From NCBI RefSeq assembly GCF_034932065.1, contig NZ_JAYGHP010000009.1, positions 1 to 64,000 on the forward strand: 64,000 nucleotides of DNA, in the 5' to 3' direction. The stretch's first letter is position 1; every line of letters starts with the position of its first letter. Below are positions 51,734 to 61,158 of the stretch, one piece after another. Below the pieces are notes generated by a model. It ran no database searches. It was given only the letters and a program-made list of their open reading frames with translations, and was not told the origin of the DNA. A program made the translations under genes and the position numbers. The stretch is from Crocosphaera sp. UHCC 0190 (GTDB lineage Bacteria > Cyanobacteriota > Cyanobacteriia > Cyanobacteriales > Microcystaceae).

Positions 51734-52834
51734 ATGACCCAAGCTAATCATCTTGCCTGTGGTGATATTATCATTATTGCTTTACCTGATCATAAACCCA
51801 TTTGTCAAATAAAAGAAATGAAATCTACAACTAACGAACAAAAATCATGCCTCATTATTGGTGGTGGCATTTCAGGATTAATTGCAGGAAATATGCTGCA
51901 ACGTCAGGGAATAAAAGTTACAATTCTAGACAAGGGACGAGGAATTGGTGGACGTTTAGCTACTCGTCGCATTCGTAATGAATCCTATGGTCAAGGCGTT
52001 TTTGACTACGGGGCGCAGTTTTTTACTGTCAGTGACCCCCAATTTCAAAAATGGGTAGATCAATGGCTTGAACAGGGTATAATAAAGGAATGGTCAAAAC
52101 AATTAACTAATATTGAAAAGCCTTGCTATTGCGGTGTTGAAAGTAATCGTAATTTGGCACAATATTTAGCTAAAGACTTAGATGTTCATCTTCAAACAAG
52201 AGTAATTAAGATTATCTGGGAAGCTGACTCTTGGACTATTGAAACAGAAAAAGGACATGGTTTTCAAGCAAATATTCTCATCATGACACCTCCTATTCCC
52301 CAATCTTTAGCATTACTTGAAGACTCTGACATAACTTTACCATCCCCAATAAAATCCCGTCTTGAACAAGTTACTTATTATCCTTGTATGACTGTTTTAT
52401 TATTACTCGATAAATTGAGTTTAATTCCAAAACCAGGAGGGTTACGACTTAAGGATTATTCTTTAGCTTGGATAGCTTGTAATCACAAGAAAGGTATTTC
52501 TCCCGAAGGTTTTGCTGTTACCTTGCATTCTACACCCGAATTTAGTCAAAATAATTGGGATACAGAGGACTCTTTAGTTGTCGAAAAGTTGTTAAAAGTA
52601 GCAACTTCTTGGTTAGGTTCAACAGTGGTTGACTATCAAGTTCATCGATGGCGTTATAGTCACCCTAAAACCGTCTATGGAGAATTGTATTTGCCACTAG
52701 ATCAACCTGGTTTATTAATAATGGCAGGAGATGTATTTTCAGCTATGCCATCCCTTGACTTGTCCCTAAATTTAGAAAAAGCGACTTTATCGGGACTCGC
52801 AGCAGGGAATTATCTTCTCCAAAAAATTGAATAA
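51734..52834 (+). CDS. FAD-dependent amine oxidase / renalase-like oxidoreductase
   Basis: About 366 residues. The FAD-binding Rossmann motif is CLIIGGGISGLIAGNML (about residues 37-53), followed by VTILDKGRGIGGRLATRR. This is the renalase-like signature. The C-terminal part returns to FAD with LLIMAGDVF and an SLDLSLNLEKATLSG helix. The substrate is unknown. About 30 residues precede the usual start of the fold; the ATG at 51734 has GGGGA 6 bases upstream, while an ATG at 51818 would give the normal short N-terminus. The choice is uncertain. Confidence 0.85.
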   Translation: MTQANHLACGDIIIIALPDHKPICQIKEMKSTTNEQKSCLIIGGGISGLIAGNMLQRQGIKVTILDKGRGIGGRLATRRIRNESYGQGVFDYGAQFFTVSDPQFQKWVDQWLEQGIIKEWSKQLTNIEKPCYCGVESNRNLAQYLAKDLDVHLQTRVIKIIWEADSWTIETEKGHGFQANILIMTPPIPQSLALLEDSDITLPSPIKSRLEQVTYYPCMTVLLLLDKLSLIPKPGGLRLKDYSLAWIACNHKKGISPEGFAVTLHSTPEFSQNNWDTEDSLVVEKLLKVATSWLGSTVVDYQVHRWRYSHPKTVYGELYLPLDQPGLLIMAGDVFSAMPSLDLSLNLEKATLSGLAAGNYLLQKIE

Positions 52835-52844
52835 AATTTTGCAG

Positions 52845-52865
52845 GTAGGGTGGGCAATGCCCACC
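52845..52865. repeat. GTAGGGTGGGCAATGCCCACC palindrome
   Basis: A copy of the GTGGGCA palindrome family found also at 36141-36203 and 49401-49421. It lies 10 bp after the oxidoreductase stop. No T tract follows on the plus strand. Confidence 0.6.
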
Positions 52866-52955
52866 ATTAACAAATATTTCTTACTTCAAATCAGGAATTT
52901 TTAGTTATAATTAAAAACAGATTCAGTAAATCCTAGTAATAATATTAAGAAATTA

Positions 52956-53300
52956 ATGGAGGTTCAACCGAAAGAAATACAACTCTATCTCACACGAAAG
53001 GGAATAAGTCCTTTTGAAGAATGGCTAAACAGTTTGAACGATCAAAAAGCAATCCTCAAAATAGATCATCGTCTAAGACGAGTTCGTTTAGGAAACTTGG
53101 GCGACTATAAATCAGTTGGTGATGGTGTTTTTGAACTCAGAATTGATTATGGTTCTGGATATCGTATCTATTTTAGTCAACTGGGTACAACAATTATTTT
53201 ACTCCTTTGTGGTGGAGATAAAAGCACTCAAAAGAAAGACATTAATCAAGCTAAAAATTATTGGAAAGACTATGCAAAACGTCACAACACCAACCAGTAA
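52956..53300 (+). CDS. type II toxin, RelE/ParE superfamily (HigB-like killer protein)
   Basis: A 114-residue basic protein matching the addiction-module killer family: GISPFEEWLNSLNDQKA, LRRVRLGNLGDYKSVGDGVFE, then LRIDYGSGYRIYFSQLG and LLCGGDKSTQKKDI ending in KNYWKDYAKR. The Arg-rich beta sheet would bind ribosomal A-site mRNA (RelE-like). Its end overlaps the next gene by 29 bp, the usual coupling of toxin and antitoxin. The toxin comes first, as in higBA. Confidence 0.9.
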   Translation: MEVQPKEIQLYLTRKGISPFEEWLNSLNDQKAILKIDHRLRRVRLGNLGDYKSVGDGVFELRIDYGSGYRIYFSQLGTTIILLLCGGDKSTQKKDINQAKNYWKDYAKRHNTNQ

Positions 53301-53610
53301 AAACTATCAAGACTATCTAAACATTGCCCTTAATGACCCCCAAAGAGCAGCAGGAAATATTCAAATGGCATTAGAAGAAAAAGAGCGATTAACTGGACTT
53401 TTAAAACTAACCATCGAAGATATTATAAACGCCCGCAAAAATACAAATAACCTAAGTAAATCTGCTCAATTAGCTTATGAAAAATTAGCAGAAATTCTAA
53501 GTCAAACTGATGGTCAAGAAATTTACGCTTTTATTGATTTATTAGAGACTTTGGGGTTACAATTAACGTTGATAGTTTCGGAATCATCAAATCTATCCTT
53601 TGACGATTAA
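53272..53610 (+). CDS. antitoxin of the HigB-like toxin
   Basis: A 112-residue helical protein read from the ATG at 53272, inside the toxin gene's last codons; the frame is open further upstream only as a shadow of the toxin. The N-terminal NYQDYLNIALNDPQRAAGNIQ and the C-terminal SAQLAYEKLAEILSQ and FIDLLETLGLQLTLIV follow the helices of the addiction-module antidote family, but a clear helix-turn-helix is not seen. It should neutralise the toxin and may bind the operon's promoter. It ends one base before the cobN stop codon on the other strand. Confidence 0.75.
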   Translation: MQNVTTPTSKNYQDYLNIALNDPQRAAGNIQMALEEKERLTGLLKLTIEDIINARKNTNNLSKSAQLAYEKLAEILSQTDGQEIYAFIDLLETLGLQLTLIVSESSNLSFDD

Positions 53611-56600
53611 TTATTGTCCCTCAATTTTACCCTCTGCATGATGCACAATATCCCGTAAATTATCCAAGGTTTTACTATCAACAGTTTGCCATAAACCCCG
53701 TTGATTTGCTTCTAATAATCGTTCTGCCATATCTCGTAAAGCCCAAGGATTTTTGTCTTGAATAAATTGTTGTACAGCTTCATCAAATAAATAAGCTTCT
53801 GCCACTCCTTGATACATGAAATCTTCCACACAATTTGCTGTTGCATCATAAGCAAATAAATAGTCTACCGTTGCGGCCATTTCAAAAGCACCTTTATAAC
53901 CATGTCTCATAACACCTTTAATCCATTTTGGGTTAATAACACGGGAACGATATACCTTAGTAATTTCTTCTTTTAATAACCTAACTTTAGGATTAGAAGC
54001 AATAGAATTATCCCCAAAATAAACTTGAGGATTTTTGCCACTTAACGCCCTTACCGCAACCGTTAAACCCCCTTGAAATTGATAATAATCATCAGAATCT
54101 AATAAATCATGCTCTCGATTATCTTGATTATGTAAGACAATTTGTAACTGTTTTAAGCGTTTTTGAAACACTTCAGGAACAGCATGACCTACCCCTTTAT
54201 TATCATAAGCATAACAACTCCAATTAAGATAAGCTTTAGCTAAATCATCATCATTTTGCCAATTTTGTGCTTCAATTAATCCCTGTAAACCTGCCCCATA
54301 AGCACCCGGTTTTGAGCCAAATATTCTATAACATGACTTCAGTTTTGCTTGGTCTTCTGTTAACCCTTGTTCCTGCCAAAATATCTGTTCTTCTTGCACT
54401 TTCGCCGCTAAAGGATTGATGTCTTTTTCTTCATTTAGGCTTGACACATCAGCGATCGCGTTGTACATTAGATGTAGTAGGTTAGGGAAGCTGTCCCTAA
54501 AAAAGCCCGATACCCGTACCGTTACATCCACACGGGGTCGCCCTAACACTGACGGGCTAAGAATTTCATAGTCCACGACTCGACGGGACATCCCATCCCA
54601 AATCGGTTGTACTCCCAATAAAGCCAAAACTTGCGCCACGTCATCGCCTCCCGTTCGCATGGTAGAGGTTCCCCAGATGGAAATAGCGAGGGTTTGGGGA
54701 TATTCACCTTTATCTTGAGTATAGCGTTCAATCAGAGCTTCTGCGGCTTTTCTGCCTACATCCCAAGCGGTTTGGGTGGGTATGGCACGGATGTCTACTG
54801 AGTAGAAATTACGTCCAGTGGGGAGGACTTCGGGTCTGCCTCTGGTGGGGGCCCCAGATGCACCACTGGGGATGTATTTACCATCTAATCCTCTCAGTAA
54901 ATTGCTGATTTCTTGAGGGGTTTGATACAGTTTAGGCAGTAAGAAAGTTTGTATCCAATTTAGTTCTTTTTGTGTCCTAGGTAAATGGTTTATCTGTTCA
55001 ATTTCCTGATTATTGATGAGAGTTTCAACTAAACTTTGTACATAAGTTTCTAAGATTTCTATTACATCACCGATCAGACGACACTGTTTTAATTTTATAC
55101 AGATTTCTGCTGGTATTAATTGAGAAAAATTTGAGCAAGAAAATGATTCACTAGCGTTGGCAGTCAGGGGGTTAAAATCTAGGTTAAAATCTTGAGTGAT
55201 CGCAGTTGTTAAACCGAGACGATTTAAGCTTGGAGAACGAGAAATTGCTATAATTAAGTCTCTTAATTGAGTACCTTGAGGATATTGACCAAAGATATGT
55301 AAACCGTCTCGAATTTGTGCCTCTTTAAGTTCACATAAATAACCGTCTGCGAGGGTGAGAAATTGAGATAGAGAGTCACTATTTAAGGTATTAATTTCTA
55401 AGTCTTGGTTTAGGTTAGTTTGAGTGACTAATTGGGTGATGCGATCACCGATAATTGTTAAGCGTTTGGGGTCTAAAGTTTGTGCTTCATAATATTCATC
55501 AATAAGGGTTTCTAATTGTTCTAAATCACCGTATAATTCAGCACGAGTCAAAGGTGGGGTAAGATGGTCTAAAATGATGGCATGGGAACGACGTTTTGCT
55601 TGTGATCCTTCCCCTGGATCATTAACAATAAAGGGATAAAAATTAGGGATTGTTCCTAGGGTAATTTCGGGGTAGCAAGTTGATGATAAAGCCAAGCTTT
55701 TTCCGGGTAGCCATTCTAAGTTACCATGTTTACCAACATGAATAATTGCTGAGGCTTTAAATTGATGTTTAAGCCAATAATAATAAGCTAAATAGTGGGG
55801 AGTGGGTTCTAAGTCGGGGGCATGATAATTTAAACGGGGATCAAAATCATAACCTCTTGAGGGTTGAATGCCAATAAATATATTACCTAATTGAATACCA
55901 GAAACAGGAAAAGATGAACAATTTTTAAATTCTGAAATTTTGTCCCAACGCTTGGTAACTGCTTCTTGAATTTGAGGGGGTAAAGTTTGAAAATAGTGGC
56001 TATATTCTTCATGAGAAACTGCTTGATAAATGGGACGTAACTCTTGCCCTTCAGGATCATTAGTAATTCCTTTTGTTAACTGTTTAATTAGTTCATCTCC
56101 GGTTTCTGGAAGTTCTGTAACTTCATAACCGGCTAATTGTAAAGCCTTAAGAATTTCTAGACAGCTTGCAGGAGTATCTAAACCAACTCCATTCGCTATT
56201 CTGCCATTTTTATTGGGATAATTTGCTAAAATTAAAGCTATTTTTCTTTGGGAAATTGGAGTATTTTTAAGCTTAATAAAATTTGCTGCTAATTCTGTAA
56301 CAAAGTTAATTCTATCTGGGGATGGTTCATAAATAATGACATCAGTTTCTAACTGCTCATTCCACGTTTTGACTGACTTAAAAGAAACCGCACGAGTAAT
56401 GATTTTACCATCTACTTCTGGTAAAGCAACATTCATCGCTACATCTCTTGGCTGTAAGCCTTGAAAACTATTTTGCCATTGTTCAAAGGTTCCACTACTT
56501 AAGATAACTTGTAAAATAGGAACATCTAATTTTTGCCATAAATTAGTCAAATTGTGATGCTCAGAATCCTGGTCAATTTTAGCCAAAGAAAAACTGGTTG

Positions 56601-57378
56601 TATTCAGCACAAGTTGTAGAGAATTAGTCGGTAAAGATTGAAGATAACTAATTAAATCACCTTGAACTCCTGGATCACGGAGAGAAGAAACAAATAAGGG
56701 TAAAGGGCTTAAATTTTGGGTAACTAAGCTTTTACATAAAGCATCAATCGGTGATAAATTACCTGCTAAATAATGGGAACGATAAAAAACAATTACCACC
56801 ATTTTAGATGATTCAGAGTGAATCATCTCAGGCTGATAAATACCAAAATCAGGAACCTTTTTAGGGCCAGGAGGATGATAATTAGTATGCCAGGAAAGAT
56901 CAGAAATAAACTTTAAGCCATTGAGCCAGTTTTCTTGTCCTCCTTGAGTCAAATAATTCCATAATTGATGACTTTGAGTTAAGGAGACAGTTGCCTGACT
57001 CATTAATTCTGGATCAAGACGGTCATCCCCTGGTAAAATAAACAGTGTTATCTGATTTAATTCAGCAATTTCTTTAATAACTTCCAACCCATAAGACCAA
57101 TAAGAACGGCCTCCTAATAAGCGTAAAATAATCACATTAGCCTGAGATAATACCGTCTCAGCATAACTATCAATACTCAATTGTTGTTGTAATTGTAAAA
57201 GATTAGTTGCTCGTATTTGGGGAAATTTAGCAGGTAAATGGGGGAGAGAAGCAGCTAAACTTTGAATATCCGTATCTGCTGCTGTTAGGAAAACAATGGG
57301 AGCCGGATTTTGTTCAATAAAGATAACACCTTCTTGTTCAGGATTCCAACCTCCAGGGGTAGCAGCAATTCGGTGCAT
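53611..57378 (-). CDS. cobN: cobaltochelatase subunit CobN
   Basis: Large subunit that inserts Co2+ into hydrogenobyrinic acid a,c-diamide with ATP-driven partners. The 1255 residues match CobN. Motifs: SAIIHVGKHGNLEWLPGKSLALS (central, split over two turns), YPFIVNDPGEGSQAKRRSHA, ALSIWGTSTMRTGGDDVAQ and RVSGFFRDSFPNLL. It is shorter than ChlH, and its N-terminus (GGWNPEQEGVIFIEQNPAP) is CobN-like, so I do not call Mg-chelatase. CobS/CobT-type partners are not nearby; cyanobacteria often use the ChlI/ChlD proteins. The start has AGGAG in its ribosome site. Confidence 0.9.
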   Translation of the reverse strand: MHRIAATPGGWNPEQEGVIFIEQNPAPIVFLTAADTDIQSLAASLPHLPAKFPQIRATNLLQLQQQLSIDSYAETVLSQANVIILRLLGGRSYWSYGLEVIKEIAELNQITLFILPGDDRLDPELMSQATVSLTQSHQLWNYLTQGGQENWLNGLKFISDLSWHTNYHPPGPKKVPDFGIYQPEMIHSESSKMVVIVFYRSHYLAGNLSPIDALCKSLVTQNLSPLPLFVSSLRDPGVQGDLISYLQSLPTNSLQLVLNTTSFSLAKIDQDSEHHNLTNLWQKLDVPILQVILSSGTFEQWQNSFQGLQPRDVAMNVALPEVDGKIITRAVSFKSVKTWNEQLETDVIIYEPSPDRINFVTELAANFIKLKNTPISQRKIALILANYPNKNGRIANGVGLDTPASCLEILKALQLAGYEVTELPETGDELIKQLTKGITNDPEGQELRPIYQAVSHEEYSHYFQTLPPQIQEAVTKRWDKISEFKNCSSFPVSGIQLGNIFIGIQPSRGYDFDPRLNYHAPDLEPTPHYLAYYYWLKHQFKASAIIHVGKHGNLEWLPGKSLALSSTCYPEITLGTIPNFYPFIVNDPGEGSQAKRRSHAIILDHLTPPLTRAELYGDLEQLETLIDEYYEAQTLDPKRLTIIGDRITQLVTQTNLNQDLEINTLNSDSLSQFLTLADGYLCELKEAQIRDGLHIFGQYPQGTQLRDLIIAISRSPSLNRLGLTTAITQDFNLDFNPLTANASESFSCSNFSQLIPAEICIKLKQCRLIGDVIEILETYVQSLVETLINNQEIEQINHLPRTQKELNWIQTFLLPKLYQTPQEISNLLRGLDGKYIPSGASGAPTRGRPEVLPTGRNFYSVDIRAIPTQTAWDVGRKAAEALIERYTQDKGEYPQTLAISIWGTSTMRTGGDDVAQVLALLGVQPIWDGMSRRVVDYEILSPSVLGRPRVDVTVRVSGFFRDSFPNLLHLMYNAIADVSSLNEEKDINPLAAKVQEEQIFWQEQGLTEDQAKLKSCYRIFGSKPGAYGAGLQGLIEAQNWQNDDDLAKAYLNWSCYAYDNKGVGHAVPEVFQKRLKQLQIVLHNQDNREHDLLDSDDYYQFQGGLTVAVRALSGKNPQVYFGDNSIASNPKVRLLKEEITKVYRSRVINPKWIKGVMRHGYKGAFEMAATVDYLFAYDATANCVEDFMYQGVAEAYLFDEAVQQFIQDKNPWALRDMAERLLEANQRGLWQTVDSKTLDNLRDIVHHAEGKIEGQ

Positions 57379-57441
57379 TGAGACTCCTTTTCTTTAAAAA
57401 ATATTAGGTTTCAGGATAGGATAGGGAAATCGAGAGATTCT

Positions 57442-59778
57442 ATGAAAGATTGTATCCGTTTTCCTCTCGCCGTCACCAAGCTGATGAATTCTTCCCAAGC
57501 CTCTATTTTACGTCGAGCCTTACCGATAAGTATATTCGAGGAACTTTGTTCTCTCTGGCGACAGCTAGTGGAAATCGAAGGTTCGACAGCGATATTGCTA
57601 AGCAATGAAATTATTTCCTCAGAAATCTCTCAAAGAGAGACAAATTCACTCAGAGGAACCTTTTATCTCCTGCTGTCTTCTCAGCTAAACGCCTTGCTTC
57701 AAGCAACCCTGAATTCGACTTCCCTATCTTATCAGGTGACAATTACTTGGGAACCCCAAGCCATCACAGACTTCATCCATCAATTACAGCAGCACCTCTC
57801 TAATGCCTCTCCTTGGCGCGATCGCCTCACCCCCTTCCTAAAGCCTCAATCTGTCGAGTCCACACCCCTACAAACCTATTTTATGACTCGCTTATTCGAT
57901 ATTTTAGTGCCTCAATTCTCAGAAGATGGAGAAGTTTGGTGCGGAGTGCCAGCCGTTTGTAAACCCGTTGAAGATGCCCTACGTCAACAAATTGCCCAAG
58001 AACGCTTACTATATCAATTAATTGGGCAAATTCGTCAAAGTTTAGAATTGTCCGTTATTTTGGAAACGGCTGTCAGAGAATTGAGAAGTTTTCTGCAAGT
58101 TGATCGCTTAGTTATTTATGAATTTGGCTCTAAGAATTTTCCCCAGGTTAACCAGTCTAAATTATCAAAAACTTTGGGGCGTGTCACCTACGAATCACGA
58201 GTTTCTAAAAGTATTCCTTCCTTACTAAATGTTGTTGCAGAAGATAACTGTTTTGGCCGAATTCCTCACTATCAACAAAAATACAGTCAAGGATCAATTG
58301 TCGCTGTCGAAGATGTAGAGAGAACCTATTCATCTTCTTTGTGTTTAATTCAGTTTCTTGAAAAATATTGGATTTTATCGAAATTAATTGCTCCGATTAT
58401 CCTAGAGGGGAATTTGTGGGGCTTATTGATTGCTCATCAATGTTTCAAAAAACGAGAATGGTCAGAAAGTGAAAAAAACTTTTTAGGACAAATCGGAGAA
58501 CATTTAGCCGTTGCGATTTATCAAGCTCAATTATACGCCCAAGTCCAAGAACAAAAAAAGACTTTTGAACAACGGGTAATTGAAAGAACACAGGAACTCA
58601 GAGATACCTTAATTGCTTCTCAAGCAGCCAATCATTCTAAGAGTGAATTCTTAGGAAATATGAGCCATGAATTACGCACCCCATTAACTTGTGTGATTGG
58701 ATTATCAGGGACCTTATTACATTGGTCAGGGGAAAGTTCATCTTTACCCTTAGAAAAACAACGACAATACTTACAAACAATTCAAGATAGTGGCAAGCAT
58801 TTACTAGAAATCATCAATGAAATCCTCGAATATTCTCAGTTACAAGCAGGTAAATATGTGTTAGCAGTTCGAGATTTTTCTCTCAGTTATGTTGCTAGAA
58901 GTGTTTTGAAACGGTTAAGTGATGAAGCAGAAAATCGTCAAATTAATCTGCAATTAGATCTAAGAATAAATCCAGAAGAAGATAGATTTTTCGCAGATCC
59001 AGAACGGACTCAACAAATTTTATATCATTTGCTGAATAATGCTCTCAAATTTACCCCGGAAGAAGGTACAGTTATTTTAAGAGTTTGGCGAGAAAATAAT
59101 CAAGTTATTTTTCAGATAGAAGATACAGGAATTGGTATAAAAACTGAACAAATTCCTTTACTATTTGAGTCATTTCAACAGTTAGAACACTCTCGCAGAC
59201 GTACCTATGGAGGAACAGGTTTAGGGTTAGCTTTAACCAAGCAATTAGTAGAACTTCATGGGGGAACAATTGAAGTAGAATCAATCCTTAAAGAAGGATC
59301 AATTTTTACCGTGAGATTGCCCAATCAACCCCAGCGTCAACATAAAATATTAGCTAATCTAGAAGATGAAGAAGGGTTATTATCTCGAAATCGAACTATT
59401 GTTTTAGTAGAAAGTAATGAAGAACTTGCCACGTTAATTGGAGAATTATTAACCGCCGCAAACTATCAATTTATCTGGTTAATCGATAGTGCTAATGCTA
59501 TTAAAAAAATTGAATTACTTCAACCCAGTGCTATTATTTTAGACCAAGACTTAGAGGATGCTTTGAAAATTAGTAAAGATCTCAAAAAAATCCCAGAAAC
59601 TCAATGGATAAAAGTGTTACTTTTGAGTCATCAGCTATCCTCTCAAGAATGGACGGAAATTTCTCAAATAGGCATTGATGATTATTTAATTAAGCCAATT
59701 CAGCCTAATCTTTTACTGAAACGAGTTAATACTCTAATGGGAGGTGATCGTCCGGTGCTTAAAAATGGTACAATCTAG
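57442..59778 (+). CDS. GAF hybrid histidine kinase with degenerate receiver (CikA-like)
   Basis: A 778-residue soluble sensor kinase. The N-terminal domain (about 1-180; LCSLWRQLVEIEGSTAILLS) is followed by a GAF domain (about 190-365; ILETAVRELRSFLQVDRLVIYEF), a coiled coil (KKTFEQRVIERTQELRDTL), HisKA (FLGNMSHELRTPL, His409) and HATPase_c (N box YHLLNNALKFTPE, G1 EDTGIGIK, G2 GGTGLGLALT). The C-terminal receiver-like domain (about 650-770) has VLVESNEEL in place of the acidic DD pair but keeps IILDQD and LIKPI. This order is that of the circadian input kinase CikA. The GAF domain lacks an obvious bilin cysteine. It is divergent from cobN. Confidence 0.82.
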   Translation: MKDCIRFPLAVTKLMNSSQASILRRALPISIFEELCSLWRQLVEIEGSTAILLSNEIISSEISQRETNSLRGTFYLLLSSQLNALLQATLNSTSLSYQVTITWEPQAITDFIHQLQQHLSNASPWRDRLTPFLKPQSVESTPLQTYFMTRLFDILVPQFSEDGEVWCGVPAVCKPVEDALRQQIAQERLLYQLIGQIRQSLELSVILETAVRELRSFLQVDRLVIYEFGSKNFPQVNQSKLSKTLGRVTYESRVSKSIPSLLNVVAEDNCFGRIPHYQQKYSQGSIVAVEDVERTYSSSLCLIQFLEKYWILSKLIAPIILEGNLWGLLIAHQCFKKREWSESEKNFLGQIGEHLAVAIYQAQLYAQVQEQKKTFEQRVIERTQELRDTLIASQAANHSKSEFLGNMSHELRTPLTCVIGLSGTLLHWSGESSSLPLEKQRQYLQTIQDSGKHLLEIINEILEYSQLQAGKYVLAVRDFSLSYVARSVLKRLSDEAENRQINLQLDLRINPEEDRFFADPERTQQILYHLLNNALKFTPEEGTVILRVWRENNQVIFQIEDTGIGIKTEQIPLLFESFQQLEHSRRRTYGGTGLGLALTKQLVELHGGTIEVESILKEGSIFTVRLPNQPQRQHKILANLEDEEGLLSRNRTIVLVESNEELATLIGELLTAANYQFIWLIDSANAIKKIELLQPSAIILDQDLEDALKISKDLKKIPETQWIKVLLLSHQLSSQEWTEISQIGIDDYLIKPIQPNLLLKRVNTLMGGDRPVLKNGTI

Positions 59779-59851
59779 AAGTTATTATCCTAAATTAAAC
59801 CCTCAAAAAACACGGTAAATCAAGATATTAAAAAATCCAGAATAAACCCTT

Positions 59852-60523
59852 ATGACCATTCCTAAATCTTGTCTAATTGTATCCTGTCAAGCTCCCCCTG
59901 AATCCCCATTACACAACCCAATAATTATCGCTGCTATGGCTGAAGTAGCCATAAATCAAGGAGCAGCAGGGGTAAGAATTGATACCCCTGCCCATGTTAA
60001 AAAAGTCAGAGAAAAATTACCCCAGATTCCCATTATTGGCCTATGGAAACAGAACTATTCAGGCTCTGATGTTTATATTACCCCCTGCTTTAATGATGCT
60101 GTTGCAATAGCAGAAGCCGGAGCCGATATTATTGCCATTGACGGAACATTAAGAAATCGTCCCCAAGGGGAAACTTTAGCTGATTTGATTGACAAAATTC
60201 ATCAACAATTAGGTAAGTTAGTAATGGCAGATGTTGATACGATTGAAAATGCGATCGCCTCAGAAAAAGCTGGGGCAGATTTTGTCGGAACTACCCTTTA
60301 TGGTTATACAAAAGACACTCAACATTTATCCCCGCCAGGTTATTCTCTACTCATAGAAATGACACAAAAATTAAGAGTTCCTCTCATTGCTGAAGGAGGA
60401 ATTTCTACCCCAGAAGATGCCAAAAAAGCTCTAAATTATGGGGCTTTTTCCGTAGTGGTTGGAACAGCGATTACGGGCATAGATTTAAAAGTTAAAGCCT
60501 TTCAATCAGTTTTTATGAAGTAA
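59852..60523 (+). CDS. nanE: N-acetylmannosamine-6-phosphate 2-epimerase (NanE)
   Basis: Interconverts ManNAc-6-P and GlcNAc-6-P. A 223-residue TIM barrel: SCLIVSCQAPPESPLHNP, AAGVRIDTPAHVKKVRE, PIIGLWKQNYSG, then ADIIAIDGTLRNRPQGE, MADVDTIENAIASEKAGADF and IAEGGISTPEDAKKAL as the phosphate-binding loop. The conserved lysine lies in GLWKQ and the acid in ADVDT. No other sialic-acid or amino-sugar genes are near, so it may serve amino-sugar salvage or wall recycling. It lies 73 bp after the kinase gene. Confidence 0.92.
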   Translation: MTIPKSCLIVSCQAPPESPLHNPIIIAAMAEVAINQGAAGVRIDTPAHVKKVREKLPQIPIIGLWKQNYSGSDVYITPCFNDAVAIAEAGADIIAIDGTLRNRPQGETLADLIDKIHQQLGKLVMADVDTIENAIASEKAGADFVGTTLYGYTKDTQHLSPPGYSLLIEMTQKLRVPLIAEGGISTPEDAKKALNYGAFSVVVGTAITGIDLKVKAFQSVFMK

Positions 60524-60576
60524 AGATAAAGGGCGTATAATATCACAGAAAAATTTAACTTTTTACTTTTAATCTT

Positions 60577-61158
60577 ATGTATCCCAATGAGTTACCTTCT
60601 ACCTATCGACGATTTCCTAAAGTTCCCTTGGAGAGACGCGCTTATGCTTTCCTCTTGGACTTTGTAACTGTTTGGTTTTTAAGTTCTTTTTTTCAGGGTT
60701 TTGTCCAAGACTTAGTTTTTATTGCTCTTTGGTTAATTTTACGGGTGATTATTGTCGAAAAAAACAAAGGACAAAGTTTAGGAAGTTGGGCCTTTGATAT
60801 TAAAGTAATTGATCCTCGTTTCAGTCGAATTCCTGGGTTAAAAGAATTAACTAAACGAGAAGGAATTCTAGGAATAGCCGCATTATTAGCAATGATAGGA
60901 TTAAGTATTAATGTCAGAAATGGACTCTCAATGTTAATCTTAATAACCCCTTTAATTATTGATTGTGGTATTGCTTTAGGGGATGAAGACTATGGCCAAG
61001 CTTTTCATGATCGTGTTGCTCAAACCATCGTAATTCAAACCCAGAGAGGATTTTCTCTAGATTTACGTTTAAAACAACTTTGGAAAATTATTCAGAAAAA
61101 ACTACAAAGTCGTAAAAATCAAAATAGAGATGATAGAGATTATGATTACCGAGAATAG
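60577..61158 (+). CDS. RDD family membrane protein
   Basis: A 193-residue protein with an RDD domain: LERRAYAFLLDFVTVWFLSS (Arg and Asp of the signature in helix 1), helix 2 VFIALWLILRVIIVEKNKGQSLG, and a C-terminal pair of helices before AFHDRVAQTIVIQT. The tail (about 165-193) is strongly charged and cytosolic. Some RDD proteins are Na+/H+ antiporters; the role here is not known. It lies 53 bp after nanE and abuts the opposite SGNH gene (stop codons adjacent). Confidence 0.85.
   Translation: MYPNELPSTYRRFPKVPLERRAYAFLLDFVTVWFLSSFFQGFVQDLVFIALWLILRVIIVEKNKGQSLGSWAFDIKVIDPRFSRIPGLKELTKREGILGIAALLAMIGLSINVRNGLSMLILITPLIIDCGIALGDEDYGQAFHDRVAQTIVIQTQRGFSLDLRLKQLWKIIQKKLQSRKNQNRDDRDYDYRE

Noticed and set aside
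53611-57378. Mg-chelatase subunit ChlH
   Set aside because: Length (1255) and N-terminus fit CobN better; ChlH is about 1330 residues with a different start.
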